This document shows, piece after piece, positions 1 through 7,918 of a DNA stretch of 22,322 nt (positions are counted from its first letter, which is position 1; each line of letters starts with the position of its first letter). The notes under the pieces are model-generated. The model was not told the DNA's origin. It ran no database searches and saw nothing but the letters and a program-made list of their open reading frames with translations. The position numbers and the translations under genes were made by a program. The stretch is from contig FR903048.1 in assembly GCA_000438195.1 (NCBI GenBank), forward strand, positions 1 through 22,322, given 5' to 3'. Source of the DNA: Mycoplasma sp. CAG:776. Its GTDB lineage: Bacteria > Bacillota_I > Bacilli_A > RF39 > UBA660.

Positions 1-1
1 A

Positions 2-46
2 AGTGGAACAAGTAGCGATCCTTATGTTGTAGTTGGAGCAGAATAG
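2..46 (+). CDS. C-terminal end of an unidentified protein (partial)
   Basis: An open frame runs in from the left edge and ends at TAG 44-46, giving the tail SGTSSDPYVVVGAE. A good intrinsic terminator begins immediately at the stop, which supports this being a real gene end. The tail is too short to assign a family. Confidence 0.5.
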   Translation, partial: SGTSSDPYVVVGAE

Positions 47-69
47 TTAGAAATAGCTATTCTTTTTTT
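40..69 (+). terminator. Rho-independent terminator of the upstream gene
   Basis: Arms 40-48 and 55-63 pair over 9 bp with one G-U, around a 6-nt loop, and are followed by a run of seven T (63-69). The stem starts inside the last codons of the upstream gene, so the terminator overlaps its stop. It separates that gene from ppdK. Confidence 0.8.
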
Positions 70-100
70 GTACATCTTTTGTCAAAGCTTGTCTCTTTCA

Positions 101-129
101 TTGTGGTTTAAAATTTCTCGTGATATAAT
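101..129 (+). promoter_or_regulatory. ppdK promoter, extended -10
   Basis: TTGTGG (101-106), a 17-bp spacer and a perfect TATAAT (124-129) preceded by TG at 121-122 form a vegetative sigma-A type promoter. Predicted transcription starts near 136, leaving a short leader that holds AAGGAGG (147-153), 4 nt before the ATG at 158. Confidence 0.75.
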
Positions 130-157
130 GGGGCTATACCATAATTAAGGAGGATAT

Positions 158-2791
158 ATGGAAAAAAAGTATGTTTACCTTTTCTCAGAAGGTAATAAAG
201 ATATGAAAGATTTATTAGGTGGTAAAGGAGCTAATTTAGCAGAAATGACTGGTCTGGGACTACCCGTTCCAAGAGGCTTTACAGTTACAACTGAGGCTTG
301 CAACAAGTATTATGAAGACCATGAAGTTATTGATGAAGCTGTAAAAGAAGAAATTTATGCTAAACTTGCAGAATTAGAGAGTATTACAGGTAAAACTTTA
401 GGTGATAGTAAAAATCCATTACTTGTTAGTGTAAGAAGTGGTGCTAGAGCCAGTATGCCTGGTATGATGGATACCGTTTTAAATTTAGGTATGAATGATG
501 AAGTTGCAAATGGTTTTACTAGTATTACTAATAATAAACGCTTTGTTTATGATTCTTATCGTAGATTTATTCAAATGTTTGCTGATGTTGTAAAGGGTTA
601 TCCAAAGTCAAGTTTTGAAAGACGATTAGATGAGATAAAAGAAGCTAAAGGTGCTAAATTTGATACAGATTTAACGGCTGATGATATGGTAGAAGTAACA
701 AATGAGTTTAAAAGAATCTATAAAGAGATTGCTAAAGAAGATTTTCCTCAAGATCCAAAGATCCAATTAATAGAAGCTGTTACAGCTGTATTTAGAAGCT
801 GGAATAATGATCGAGCTATTTATTACAGAAGAATGAATGATATTCCATCTAGTTGGGGAACGGCGGTTAATGTTCAGGAAATGGTTTATGGTAACAGAGG
901 AGATACTTCAGGTACAGGCGTTGCGTTTACAAGAAATCCGGCAACAGGGGAAGCTAAACTTTATGGTGAATATTTAATGAATGCTCAAGGAGAAGATGTT
1001 GTTGCAGGAATTAGAACACCTGAGGCTATTAGTAAATTAGAAAGTGTTATGCTTGATGTCTATAAAGAGTTTGCTCGTATTGCTAAAACACTAGAACAAC
1101 ATTATAAAGATATGCAAGATATGGAATTTACAATTGAAGATGGCAAACTATTTATGCTTCAAACAAGAAATGGAAAGAGAACAGCAACAGCTGCTTTAAA
1201 AGTAGCGGTAGATTTAGTTTCTGAGGGTTTAATTACCAAAGAAGAAGCTTTATTAAAAGTTGATCCTAAACAACTTGATAGCCTACTTCATCCAATGTTT
1301 AATCAAGAAGCTTTAAAGAATGGTGAAGTAATTGCTACTGGTCTTGCAGCTTCTCCAGGGGCAGGAGCTGGGAAGATTTATTTTACAGCAGAAGATGTTA
1401 CAGAACACGCTAAAAAGGGTGAAAAAACAATTTTAGTACGTTTAGAGACTTCTCCAGAAGATATTGAAGGAATGAATCATGCGGAAGGTATTTTAACTAT
1501 TCGTGGCGGTATGACAAGCCATGCAGCGGTTGTTGCACGTGGTATGGGACGCTCTTGTGTATCTGGTTGTGGGGAATTAGTAATTGATGAAGAGGCTAAG
1601 ACTCTAACAACTAAGAATGGTAAAGTTTATCATGAGGGTGATGAAATTAGTTTAGATGGTTCTACTGGTAGAGTATATGATGGTTTAATTAAAACCGAAG
1701 AAGCTAGTATTAGTGGTGATTTTGAAACCTTCATGTCTTGGGCTGATGAGGTACGAAGACTCAACATTAGAACTAATGCTGACACGCCTAGAGACGCTAA
1801 ACAAGCAAAAAGTTTTGGCGCTGAAGGAATTGGACTTTGCCGTACAGAACATATGTTTTTTGAAGAATCCAGAATATTTAGTTTCCGTAAGATGATTGCT
1901 GCTGAAACACTTGAGCAAAGAGAGGCTGCTTTAGAAGAAATCTTACCTTATCAAAGAGGTGATTTTGAAGAATTATTTAGAGCAATGGCACCTTATAGCG
2001 TTACGATTCGTTATTTAGATCCACCTTTACATGAATTTTTACCACATACTGATGCAGAAATTAAGCCTTTAGCAGAAAGTTTGGGTATGAGTTTTGAAAA
2101 CCTAAAGAAACGTATTGAATCCTTAAAAGAATTTAATCCAATGATGGGGCATAGAGGGTGTAGATTAGCAATTACTTATCCAGAAATTGCTAGAATGCAA
2201 ACACGAGCAGTTATTGAGGCTGCTATCAATGTAAGCAAGGAGGGAATAAATGTAACTCCTGAGATTATGATTCCTTTAGTTGGCGACGCAAAAGAATTAA
2301 AGTTTGTTCGTGATATTGTAGTTTTAGAAGCTGACCGTTTAATTAAAGAAAGCAATAGTGCAATTACTTATCAAGTTGGAACAATGATTGAAATTCCAAG
2401 AGCAGCATTAACTGCTGATAAAATCGCCGAATATGCCGAGTTCTTCTCATTTGGAACCAATGATTTAACGCAAATGACTTATGGATTCTCAAGAGATGAT
2501 GCCGGAAAGTTTTTGAATGATTATTATAAAAATCAAATTTTTGAAAGTGATCCTTTTGCTAAAGTTGATACTGAGGGAGTTGGAGAGTTAGTTAGAATTG
2601 CCGTAGAAAAAGGAAGAAAAACTAGACCAGATATTCATTTAGGTATATGTGGAGAACATGGTGGAGATCCGGCTAGTATTGAATTTTGTGATAGCGTAGG
2701 GCTTGATTATGTATCTTGCAGTCCATATCGTGTTCCAATTGCTAGACTTGCGGCTGCACAAGCAACAATCAAGTCTGGAAAGTGTAACTAA
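158..2791 (+). CDS. ppdK: Pyruvate, phosphate dikinase
   Basis: This cytosolic enzyme interconverts pyruvate + ATP + Pi with phosphoenolpyruvate + AMP + PPi, for PPi-dependent glycolysis or PEP synthesis. At 877 aa it has the usual full family length. The N-terminal ATP-grasp domain starts with the GGKGANLAEMTGLGLPVP block and contains GDTSGTGVAFTRNPATGE. The central phosphohistidine domain has GGMTSHAAVVARGMG with the catalytic His at residue 455. The C-terminal TIM-barrel has the catalytic Cys831 in GICGEHGG. Both residue numbers agree with the well-studied Clostridium symbiosum enzyme as I recall it. It appears monocistronic, with its own promoter upstream and a possible long-range terminator downstream. 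No lesions are seen. Identification is firm; which direction it runs in the cell cannot be told from sequence. Confidence 0.98.
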   Translation: MEKKYVYLFSEGNKDMKDLLGGKGANLAEMTGLGLPVPRGFTVTTEACNKYYEDHEVIDEAVKEEIYAKLAELESITGKTLGDSKNPLLVSVRSGARASMPGMMDTVLNLGMNDEVANGFTSITNNKRFVYDSYRRFIQMFADVVKGYPKSSFERRLDEIKEAKGAKFDTDLTADDMVEVTNEFKRIYKEIAKEDFPQDPKIQLIEAVTAVFRSWNNDRAIYYRRMNDIPSSWGTAVNVQEMVYGNRGDTSGTGVAFTRNPATGEAKLYGEYLMNAQGEDVVAGIRTPEAISKLESVMLDVYKEFARIAKTLEQHYKDMQDMEFTIEDGKLFMLQTRNGKRTATAALKVAVDLVSEGLITKEEALLKVDPKQLDSLLHPMFNQEALKNGEVIATGLAASPGAGAGKIYFTAEDVTEHAKKGEKTILVRLETSPEDIEGMNHAEGILTIRGGMTSHAAVVARGMGRSCVSGCGELVIDEEAKTLTTKNGKVYHEGDEISLDGSTGRVYDGLIKTEEASISGDFETFMSWADEVRRLNIRTNADTPRDAKQAKSFGAEGIGLCRTEHMFFEESRIFSFRKMIAAETLEQREAALEEILPYQRGDFEELFRAMAPYSVTIRYLDPPLHEFLPHTDAEIKPLAESLGMSFENLKKRIESLKEFNPMMGHRGCRLAITYPEIARMQTRAVIEAAINVSKEGINVTPEIMIPLVGDAKELKFVRDIVVLEADRLIKESNSAITYQVGTMIEIPRAALTADKIAEYAEFFSFGTNDLTQMTYGFSRDDAGKFLNDYYKNQIFESDPFAKVDTEGVGELVRIAVEKGRKTRPDIHLGICGEHGGDPASIEFCDSVGLDYVSCSPYRVPIARLAAAQATIKSGKCN

Positions 2792-2873
2792 ATAGCAATA
2801 TTGATGTGTTTTTAATATGTATAATCATTACAAAAGATGATTTATTAATGCCTGAATGTAAAAAGTTAAAGTT

Positions 2874-2949
2874 AAAAGACCAACAATCATGGATATTTAT
2901 ATATAAATTAGACTAAGATGTTGAATTGCTTTCATATCTTGGTCTTTTT
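2874..2949 (+). terminator. Long-loop inverted repeat, possible ppdK terminator
   Basis: AAAAGACCAA (2874-2883) and TTGGTCTTTT (2939-2948) are perfect reverse complements, and the second arm ends in a T-run. The A-rich and T-rich flanks fit a bidirectional intrinsic terminator. The 55-nt loop is unusually long, so an attenuator or chance repeat is also possible. It is the only terminator-like element seen after ppdK. Confidence 0.45.
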
Positions 2950-3252
2950 AATCTTATAAGAGAGTTCACGGATGGTTGCACTAGGATTGTTTATAATTGT
3001 TGTTTGGATTTAAAAAGAATAATGGAAATTCCTAAATTAAAGGAAATGAAAATAAGAGGATATTGTAATTTAAAGCAATTACCAGGAAGAATAAATGCAG
3101 CAATTAAAGAAAATACAGTAGAAAAAATAAATTGTGCGGTTAAGCAAATTAACGTAAATTTTTATGTTTTGTATTAAAAAAGTTTAGAGTAAGATGATAT
3201 TTAAATTAAAAATATTGGGGAGGAAAAATAGGAATTAGTTTTAAACTATGGA

Positions 3253-3282
3253 TTGATTGAATAGTGAAATGTATGCTAAAAT
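3253..3282 (+). promoter_or_regulatory. Promoter of the lipoprotein gene, extended -10
   Basis: TTGATT (3253-3258), an 18-bp spacer and TGC-TAAAAT (TG at 3274-3275, hexamer 3277-3282). It lies about 65 nt upstream of the chosen ATG at 3349. Confidence 0.55.
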
Positions 3283-3348
3283 ATTAATAGAAAAATGGTT
3301 ATGATATGCTGTTTTTTAGTACAAGATTTAGAAAAAGAGAGAAGATTT

Positions 3349-3804
3349 ATGAAACATTTCGTATCGATTATAGTTTTTTATAGTATTCTATTGCTTACCG
3401 GATGTAGTTCAAATGCTCAATTCAATGAAAAAGATATTTCAAATATTGATTTTGATCAGGAATATATTTTAGTATCTATAAAAGAGGGGTCTTTAACCGA
3501 TGAAGGAGCTATATTTGAAGTGGAAAATACCAGCAATAAGGTTTTAGGATATAGTGAGGATTACCATTTAGAGAAAAAGCAAAATGATTCTTGGGAGGTT
3601 TTAAATACGATTACAGATGTAGTGTTTAAGGTTCCGTTATGGGAATTGGAACCAAATTCTAAGATGGAATTAGAGGTTATTTGGAAAAATTTATATGGTA
3701 GCTTAAATCCAGGCGAATATCGCTTTGTAAAATATGTTTCTTTTAAAGATGATAATAAAAAATTAGAAGATTTTCCTATTGGAGTAAGTTTTGTGATTGA
3801 GTAA
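3349..3804 (+). CDS. Small lipoprotein with bacterial Ig-like domain (Big_14-like)
   Basis: This is a predicted surface lipoprotein of 151 aa. The chosen ATG gives a classic lipoprotein signal: Lys near the start, a hydrophobic stretch and the lipobox LLTGC, with Cys as the lipidation site. An upstream ATG in the same frame (3295) would bury this signal behind 18 unrelated residues and was not chosen. The mature part has the pattern EGAIFEVENTSNKVLGYSEDYHLEK, then W/LPNSK, then NPGEYRFVKY, split here only for description. That is typical of the immunoglobulin-like domain in many Firmicutes lipoproteins, where a free-standing beta sandwich has no known enzymatic role. Neighbours are small membrane proteins, suggesting an envelope-related accessory block. 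The Ig-like call is from pattern memory; the lipoprotein call is firm. Confidence 0.75.
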   Translation: MKHFVSIIVFYSILLLTGCSSNAQFNEKDISNIDFDQEYILVSIKEGSLTDEGAIFEVENTSNKVLGYSEDYHLEKKQNDSWEVLNTITDVVFKVPLWELEPNSKMELEVIWKNLYGSLNPGEYRFVKYVSFKDDNKKLEDFPIGVSFVIE

Positions 3805-3832
3805 AATTTATTTTTGTTTAGAGAGGTAGTTT

Positions 3833-4279
3833 ATGTATAAAAAGTTGATAGTTTTGTTAGTAGTAGTTGGATGTTTGGGATTGGGTATATATATATTTAG
3901 AGAAGAGAAAGATTATTATTCTTTAGAAGAACTTAAAATCTATCTTAAGCAGGCTGATTCTATAAGAATATGTCTTTATGATTCACAGAGTACTTATCAA
4001 GCTTGTCCTTCTGAAAAAATAGTTCAATTTATTTCCGATAAGGAACAAATTAGTAAAATAATTTCTTATGTTGTAAAATCCGATGAAAGTGAGAGAAGGA
4101 TATCAACTATGGAAGGGCCAGGATTTGTTATACAAGTTTATGATGAGCATAAGAATTTTCTTGTAAATTTGTTTTATGATCCTTCTTTAGTGTTAGCAAG
4201 AGGTGAATCCTCTTATACACTTGAATCCGATTATCAGGAACAAATTATGTCATTAATTAAAATCGAACAAAAATATTAA
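3833..4279 (+). CDS. Hypothetical membrane-anchored protein
   Basis: The product is 148 aa. Residues about 3-23 form one hydrophobic helix preceded by Lys, so it is a signal anchor or uncleaved signal peptide, leaving an extracytoplasmic domain of about 125 aa. The gene follows the lipoprotein by 28 nt, with an AGAGAGGTAG ribosome binding site, and is probably co-transcribed. There are two Cys in the soluble part (ICLYDSQ and QACPSE), which could form a disulfide. I do not recognise the family. Confidence 0.7.
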   Translation: MYKKLIVLLVVVGCLGLGIYIFREEKDYYSLEELKIYLKQADSIRICLYDSQSTYQACPSEKIVQFISDKEQISKIISYVVKSDESERRISTMEGPGFVIQVYDEHKNFLVNLFYDPSLVLARGESSYTLESDYQEQIMSLIKIEQKY

Positions 4280-4337
4280 AGGTATTTTTGTTTTATTCTG
4301 GTTTAAATTGTGTTAAAATGTAGGAGAGAGGTTTTTT

Positions 4338-4448
4338 ATGAAGAAAAAAGATGAAAATAAGAAAAACACCATGAAATTATATGAAGCTATTTTTTTGGGA
4401 GCTTTTATTTTGTTGCTTGTTTTTATAATTTTTAGAATATGGTGGTGA
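4338..4448 (+). CDS. 36-residue single-pass membrane peptide
   Basis: This small gene begins with ATG 4338, has a good AGGAGAG site at 4322-4328 and ends with TGA 4446-4448. The N-terminus is very basic and hydrophilic (MKKKDENKKNTMK). A strongly hydrophobic helix follows to residue 32, and the protein ends RIWW. By the positive-inside rule the basic end would be cytoplasmic. It is separated from the next small membrane protein gene by 4 nt. Function is unknown. The ribosome binding site and the charge/hydrophobic design make it more likely real than chance. Confidence 0.55.
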   Translation: MKKKDENKKNTMKLYEAIFLGAFILLLVFIIFRIWW

Positions 4449-4452
4449 TAAA

Positions 4453-4680
4453 ATGAATATGGAAATTTCTGTTAAAAAATTTGGTATTGTTATGGTTGTA
4501 TTAGTTTTATTAGAGTTATTTTTATTATTTATTTTTGCACCAGAAAAAGAAACATTAGAATACGATGCAACCTATTGTGAAGAAGCTGTTTGTAATTTAG
4601 ATGAAAGTCTTTGCTATGTTTATGATTTAGATCAAAATGGAGAGACTATTATTGTTTGGAAAGGTACTTGTAAGAAGTAG
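4453..4680 (+). CDS. Small Cys-containing membrane protein
   Basis: The product is 75 aa: a basic start, one transmembrane helix at about residues 11-29, and a short acidic outer domain. That domain carries four Cys (YCEEAVC, SLCYV, GTCKK), which would suit two disulfides outside the membrane. It starts 4 nt after the preceding 36-residue gene, with a weak GGTGGTGAT site overlapping that gene's end, so translational coupling is likely. Family unknown. No lesion is seen. Confidence 0.6.
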   Translation: MNMEISVKKFGIVMVVLVLLELFLLFIFAPEKETLEYDATYCEEAVCNLDESLCYVYDLDQNGETIIVWKGTCKK

Positions 4681-4694
4681 CAAAGAGGTAAGTG

Positions 4695-4723
4695 TTGTTT
4701 TTTTATGAGAAATTTGTTAAAAT
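4695..4723 (+). promoter_or_regulatory. Promoter of the ruvX operon, extended -10
   Basis: TTGTTT (4695-4700), a 17-bp spacer and TGT-TAAAAT (TG 4715-4716, hexamer 4718-4723). Predicted start of transcription is near 4730, just before the ruvX ribosome binding site (GTAGGTGAAG). It would drive ruvX, DUF1292, mltG and the downstream tRNA modification genes. Confidence 0.65.
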
Positions 4724-4748
4724 ATTATTTGTACTTGTAGGTGAAGTT

Positions 4749-5171
4749 ATGCGATATTTAGGACTTGATTTAGGAACTAGAACTTTGGGGGTAGCAATTA
4801 GTGATACATCTCATATTATTGCTAGTCCTCTTACAGTAATTCGTTTTCCTGAGGGACAGTATGAGATAGCTTTAGAAGAATTAAAAAAAATATTAGATGA
4901 GTATCAAATATCTAAAATAGCTTTGGGCCTTCCTAAAAATATGAATGGAAGTGAAGGTTTTGCAAGTGAAAGAAGCAGATTGTTTAAAGAATTACTAGAA
5001 CAAAATATAGATATTCCTGTTTATTTAGTGGACGAAAGACTTAGTACAATGGAAGCAGAAAATATTTTGTTAGAAGTAGATCTTAGTCGAAAAAAGCGAA
5101 AGAAAGTTATTGATGGGGTAGCGGCTGTTATTATTTTAGAAACTTTTATTAAGATGGAGGAAAATAAATGA
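4749..5171 (+). CDS. ruvX: RuvX/YqgF family pre-16S rRNA nuclease / Holliday junction resolvase-like
   Basis: The product is 140 aa, with an RNase H-like fold. In bacteria YqgF/RuvX is implicated in 16S rRNA 5' end maturation and has been called a putative resolvase. Visible motifs are LGLDLGTRTLGVAISD (first catalytic Asp), LVDERLSTMEAE (second acidic site) and KVIDGVAAVIIL (third Asp). The ATG at 4749 was chosen because the family begins with MRYLGLDLG and a GGTGA site precedes it; the in-frame start 57 nt upstream lies before the promoter. The stop overlaps the next ATG as ATGA. B. subtilis has the same neighbours (yrrK-yrzB-yrrL). Family assignment is firm. Confidence 0.95.
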   Translation: MRYLGLDLGTRTLGVAISDTSHIIASPLTVIRFPEGQYEIALEELKKILDEYQISKIALGLPKNMNGSEGFASERSRLFKELLEQNIDIPVYLVDERLSTMEAENILLEVDLSRKKRKKVIDGVAAVIILETFIKMEENK

Positions 5172-5440
5172 ATGAAGAAAAAAATCGTTATTTTACAGTA
5201 ACAGATCAAAAGGGTGAGACAATAGAGTATGAAATTTTGTTTACTTTTGATTCAGAAGAAACAAAAAAAAGCTATATTGTTTTTACTGATAATAGTGAAG
5301 ATGAAGCTGGAAATATTGTAACTTATGCTGCTGTGTATGATAAAGATGGAGAAACTTTAAAATTACAAGATATTGAAACAGAAGAAGAATGGAATTTAAT
5401 TGAGAATTTACTTGCTAATATTGATGAAGCAAATGAATAA
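5168..5440 (+). CDS. DUF1292 family protein (YrzB-like)
   Basis: This is a 90-aa, highly acidic cytosolic protein. It is translationally coupled to ruvX through an ATGA overlap and has GGAGG in the ruvX tail. The pattern FTVTDQKGETIEYEILFTF, then YIVFTD, then VTYAAVYDKDG, then IETEEEWNLIENLL is typical of DUF1292, whose members nearly always sit next to ruvX. The molecular role of the family is unknown. Length is normal and no lesion is seen. Confidence 0.88.
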   Translation: MNEEKNRYFTVTDQKGETIEYEILFTFDSEETKKSYIVFTDNSEDEAGNIVTYAAVYDKDGETLKLQDIETEEEWNLIENLLANIDEANE

Positions 5441-5449
5441 AGGAGTATT

Positions 5450-6520
5450 ATGAAAAAGAGGTTAATCATTATTATTGGGGTAATTTTGGTTGTTGTTCTG
5501 ATCATGATATTATTATATTTTTATGGTCTTACTGCTGTTTCTAAAGAAGATAAAGTTGTAGCATTTAGTATCTCTAGTGGTGAGGGTAAAACAGAAATTA
5601 TTGATAAGTTGGATGAAAAAGGTTTAATTAAAAGTAAAATATCAGCTTATATTTATGTAGCGTTACATCGTAATCTTAATTTACAAGCAGGGGATTATGA
5701 ACTTAAAACAAATATGAGTTTAAAAGAAATATTAAACCAGTTTCATGAAGGAGATATTGTAGAAGAAGATCATACTTTCAGTTTAACTTTTGTTGAAGGA
5801 AAAAGACTTCCTTATTATGCTAATATCATTGCAGAAGCTACTGGTTCTACAAAAGATGAAGTGATTGAGAAACTTTCTAATCAGGAATATCTTAAAGGTT
5901 TAATTGATAAATATTGGTTTTTAACAGATGATATTTTAAATAGTGATATTTATTATCCTTTAGAAGGGTATTTATTTGCTAGTACGTATGAATTTTATCA
6001 AGGAAGTAGTGTAGAAGATATTGTTAAGAGAATGCTTGATGGAATGGAAGAAGTTTTAGATGATTATAAAGAAGAAATAGAGGCTAGCAAATACAGTATT
6101 CATGAACTTTTAACTCTTGCTAGTATTGTGGAAGTTGAGGGCTCTACTAGTGATGATCGAGCTGGTGTTGCTGGAGTTTTCTATAATCGTTTAAATTCTG
6201 GTTGGAGTTTAGGCAGTGATGCAACTACTTATTATGCAGCTAAGATCGATTTTAGTGAACGAGACTTATATATGAGTGAGATCAATGATATTAATGCTTA
6301 TAATACAAGACCAGCAGCCATGGCAGGTAAACTTCCAGTCGGTCCAATTTGTTCTCCTAGTCAAGAATCTATTGAAGCTGTGTTACATAAAGAAGATCAT
6401 GATTATTATTATTTTGTTGCTGATAAAACGGGGAAGACTTATTTTACGAAAACAAATGCTGAACATGAAGCAGTTATTGCTGAATTAAAAGCGAATGGTA
6501 AATGGTACGAATATAATTAA
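5450..6520 (+). CDS. mltG: Endolytic murein transglycosylase MltG
   Basis: This membrane-anchored enzyme cuts nascent peptidoglycan strands and acts in termination of glycan synthesis. It has 356 aa. One N-terminal transmembrane helix spans about residues 3-24 (very rich in I/V/L), followed by a LysM-like region (about 40-110). The YceG catalytic domain carries ASIVEVEG with the expected catalytic Glu at residue 228. The conserved tail includes YNTR, GKLPVGPICSPSQESIEA and YYYFVADKTGKTYF. An AAGGAG site stands 4-5 nt from the ATG, 9 nt after DUF1292. It implies a walled cell rather than a wall-less mollicute. The usual EKE after ASIV is EVE here, a minor variation. Confidence 0.95.
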   Translation: MKKRLIIIIGVILVVVLIMILLYFYGLTAVSKEDKVVAFSISSGEGKTEIIDKLDEKGLIKSKISAYIYVALHRNLNLQAGDYELKTNMSLKEILNQFHEGDIVEEDHTFSLTFVEGKRLPYYANIIAEATGSTKDEVIEKLSNQEYLKGLIDKYWFLTDDILNSDIYYPLEGYLFASTYEFYQGSSVEDIVKRMLDGMEEVLDDYKEEIEASKYSIHELLTLASIVEVEGSTSDDRAGVAGVFYNRLNSGWSLGSDATTYYAAKIDFSERDLYMSEINDINAYNTRPAAMAGKLPVGPICSPSQESIEAVLHKEDHDYYYFVADKTGKTYFTKTNAEHEAVIAELKANGKWYEYN

Positions 6521-6534
6521 TTAAGAGGTGAATT

Positions 6535-7128
6535 ATGAAAGAACTTATACTTGAGATGGAGGAATACGCCTCCCTTAAAAACATTCCTATTATTGAAAAA
6601 GATTCTATTGCTTTTATTATGAAATATATTAAGAAAAATAATATTAAAAATATATTAGAAATTGGTAGTGCAATAGGTTATTCAACTATTTTAATGGCAA
6701 GTGTTGGGCAAGATGTTACGGTTACAACTATTGAAAGAGATGAAGCACGTTATATGGAATGTCTTAAGAATGTTAAAAAATGTGATTTTGAAAAGAAGAT
6801 TAATGTTGTTTTTCAAGATGCTTTGGATGTTAATTTAACAGGTGTTAAATATGATATGATTTTTATTGATGCGGCTAAAGGACAATATATAAAATTTTTT
6901 GAAAAGTTTAAATATTTTTTAAATGATGGAGGAACGATCATTACTGATAATTTGAAATTTCATGGTCATGTTGGAAAGTCTAAAGAAATTGAATCTAAAA
7001 ATTTAAGAGGATTAGTAGAGAAAATTGAGGATTATATTGAATTTTTGAAGAATAATCAGGAATTTGAGACTAATTTTTATGATGTAGGCGATGGCCTTTC
7101 AGTGAGTGTAAAGAAAGATGAAAAATAA
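6535..7128 (+). CDS. trmR: TrmR-like tRNA 5-hydroxyuridine methyltransferase (O-methyltransferase family)
   Basis: The product is 197 aa, a class I SAM-dependent O-methyltransferase. The SAM-binding motif I is ILEIGSAIGYSTILMA, an acidic post-motif TTIERDE follows, and FIDAAKGQYIKFFE matches the family's metal/substrate region. TDNLKFHGHV follows. In B. subtilis, yrrM (trmR) converts ho5U34 to mo5U34 in tRNAs. Here the gene sits in the same place, between mltG and the two U32 genes that make ho5U, so TrmR is the best assignment. The AGAGGTGA site and overlap with the next gene (11 nt) support an operon. Without the neighbourhood one could only say O-methyltransferase. Confidence 0.88.
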   Translation: MKELILEMEEYASLKNIPIIEKDSIAFIMKYIKKNNIKNILEIGSAIGYSTILMASVGQDVTVTTIERDEARYMECLKNVKKCDFEKKINVVFQDALDVNLTGVKYDMIFIDAAKGQYIKFFEKFKYFLNDGGTIITDNLKFHGHVGKSKEIESKNLRGLVEKIEDYIEFLKNNQEFETNFYDVGDGLSVSVKKDEK

Positions 7129-7918
7129 TTATTTATTATTAGTATCTAATAAAACAATGGTAGAAGAATTAAAAGAAGAAAGTAATATTACTTTCCTTTT
7201 TCCTGTTAAAGATTTTACAGTAGGATTTAAAGAGGTATTTTCATTAGAAGAAATTACTATTCCTCATGCTTATCTTTTTGTTAATCGCCTTCTTGATCAT
7301 GAAGAAATTTTATATTTTAAAGATTTTATTAAGCAATTACCATCTAATATCGAAGGAATTGTTTTTGATGATATTGGGGTGTTACAAGTACTAAATGAGA
7401 TTGAAAATTCTTTAACTAAAATATTATTTTTAAATCATTTTAATTGTAATTATATTAGCATTAATAGCTATTTAGAATATGTAGATAGTGTAGTAGTTAG
7501 TACTGATGTTACAGAAAAAGAAGTAGATGAAATATTATTAAAAGCAAATAAGCCTCTCGTTATTTATACTTTTGGGCATATGAATATTATGTATTCTAGA
7601 AGAAAGCTAATTACGAATTATAATGAGCATTTTAAGTTAAATGATCCTTCTATTAGTGTGTTAACAAATGATTTAGGACAACAATTTAAAATGGTGGAAA
7701 ATGAATATGGAACTGTTATCTATACAAATTTACCTTTTAATGGATTAAGATATCGAAATAAAGGAAATGTGTTATTTTATCTTGTTCATTCTATTTTTTT
7801 AGATAGTAATGATATTCGAGATATTATTCATAGTGAGGATGAACTAAAAGAAAAATATCCTTATCAGTATTTGAGTACAGAAGAGACAATTGTAAGAATA
7901 AAGGAGAGAGAACAATGA
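7118..7918 (+). CDS. trhP1: Peptidase U32-type protein, TrhP1-like (tRNA ho5U34 synthesis)
   Basis: The product is 266 aa and corresponds by position and pattern to B. subtilis YrrN (TrhP1), the smaller of two U32-family proteins for prephenate-dependent wobble uridine hydroxylation. The most telling segment is VVVSTDVTEKEVDEIL, followed by VIYTFGHMNIMYSRRKLITNY, which is cut here for length; the MYSRR-L-NY block recurs in U32 proteins. The N-terminus is divergent and shorter than the roughly 300 aa I recall for YrrN. The start overlaps trmR by 11 nt, and its stop overlaps the next start as ATGA, so the three genes are coupled. The pairing supports function as a complex. Function is inferred from synteny. 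Confidence 0.75.
   Translation: MKNNYLLLVSNKTMVEELKEESNITFLFPVKDFTVGFKEVFSLEEITIPHAYLFVNRLLDHEEILYFKDFIKQLPSNIEGIVFDDIGVLQVLNEIENSLTKILFLNHFNCNYISINSYLEYVDSVVVSTDVTEKEVDEILLKANKPLVIYTFGHMNIMYSRRKLITNYNEHFKLNDPSISVLTNDLGQQFKMVENEYGTVIYTNLPFNGLRYRNKGNVLFYLVHSIFLDSNDIRDIIHSEDELKEKYPYQYLSTEETIVRIKEREQ

Larger units (their letters stand above)
2792..3348. other. 557-nt gap without a supported gene
   Basis: The gap contains a 10-bp inverted repeat (2874-2883 with 2939-2948) and a promoter for the next lipoprotein near 3253-3282. An 83-codon open frame (2926-3177) starts with TTG, has no ribosome binding site and matches no family I know. A strong orphan ribosome binding site, GGGGAGG at about 3217-3223, is followed not by a start codon but by ATA and a frame that closes after about ten codons. 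The gap may be decayed sequence, but no ancestral gene is recognisable. Confidence 0.5.

Noticed and set aside
2926..3177. 83-codon + strand open frame after ppdK
   Set aside because: It starts with TTG without a ribosome binding site, overlaps the terminator-like repeat and matches no family I recognise; probably chance or remnant.
4288..4319. Promoter for the 36-residue membrane peptide (TGT-TAAAAT at 4311-4319)
   Set aside because: The predicted transcript start would fall inside the ribosome binding site, and no -35 is correctly spaced.
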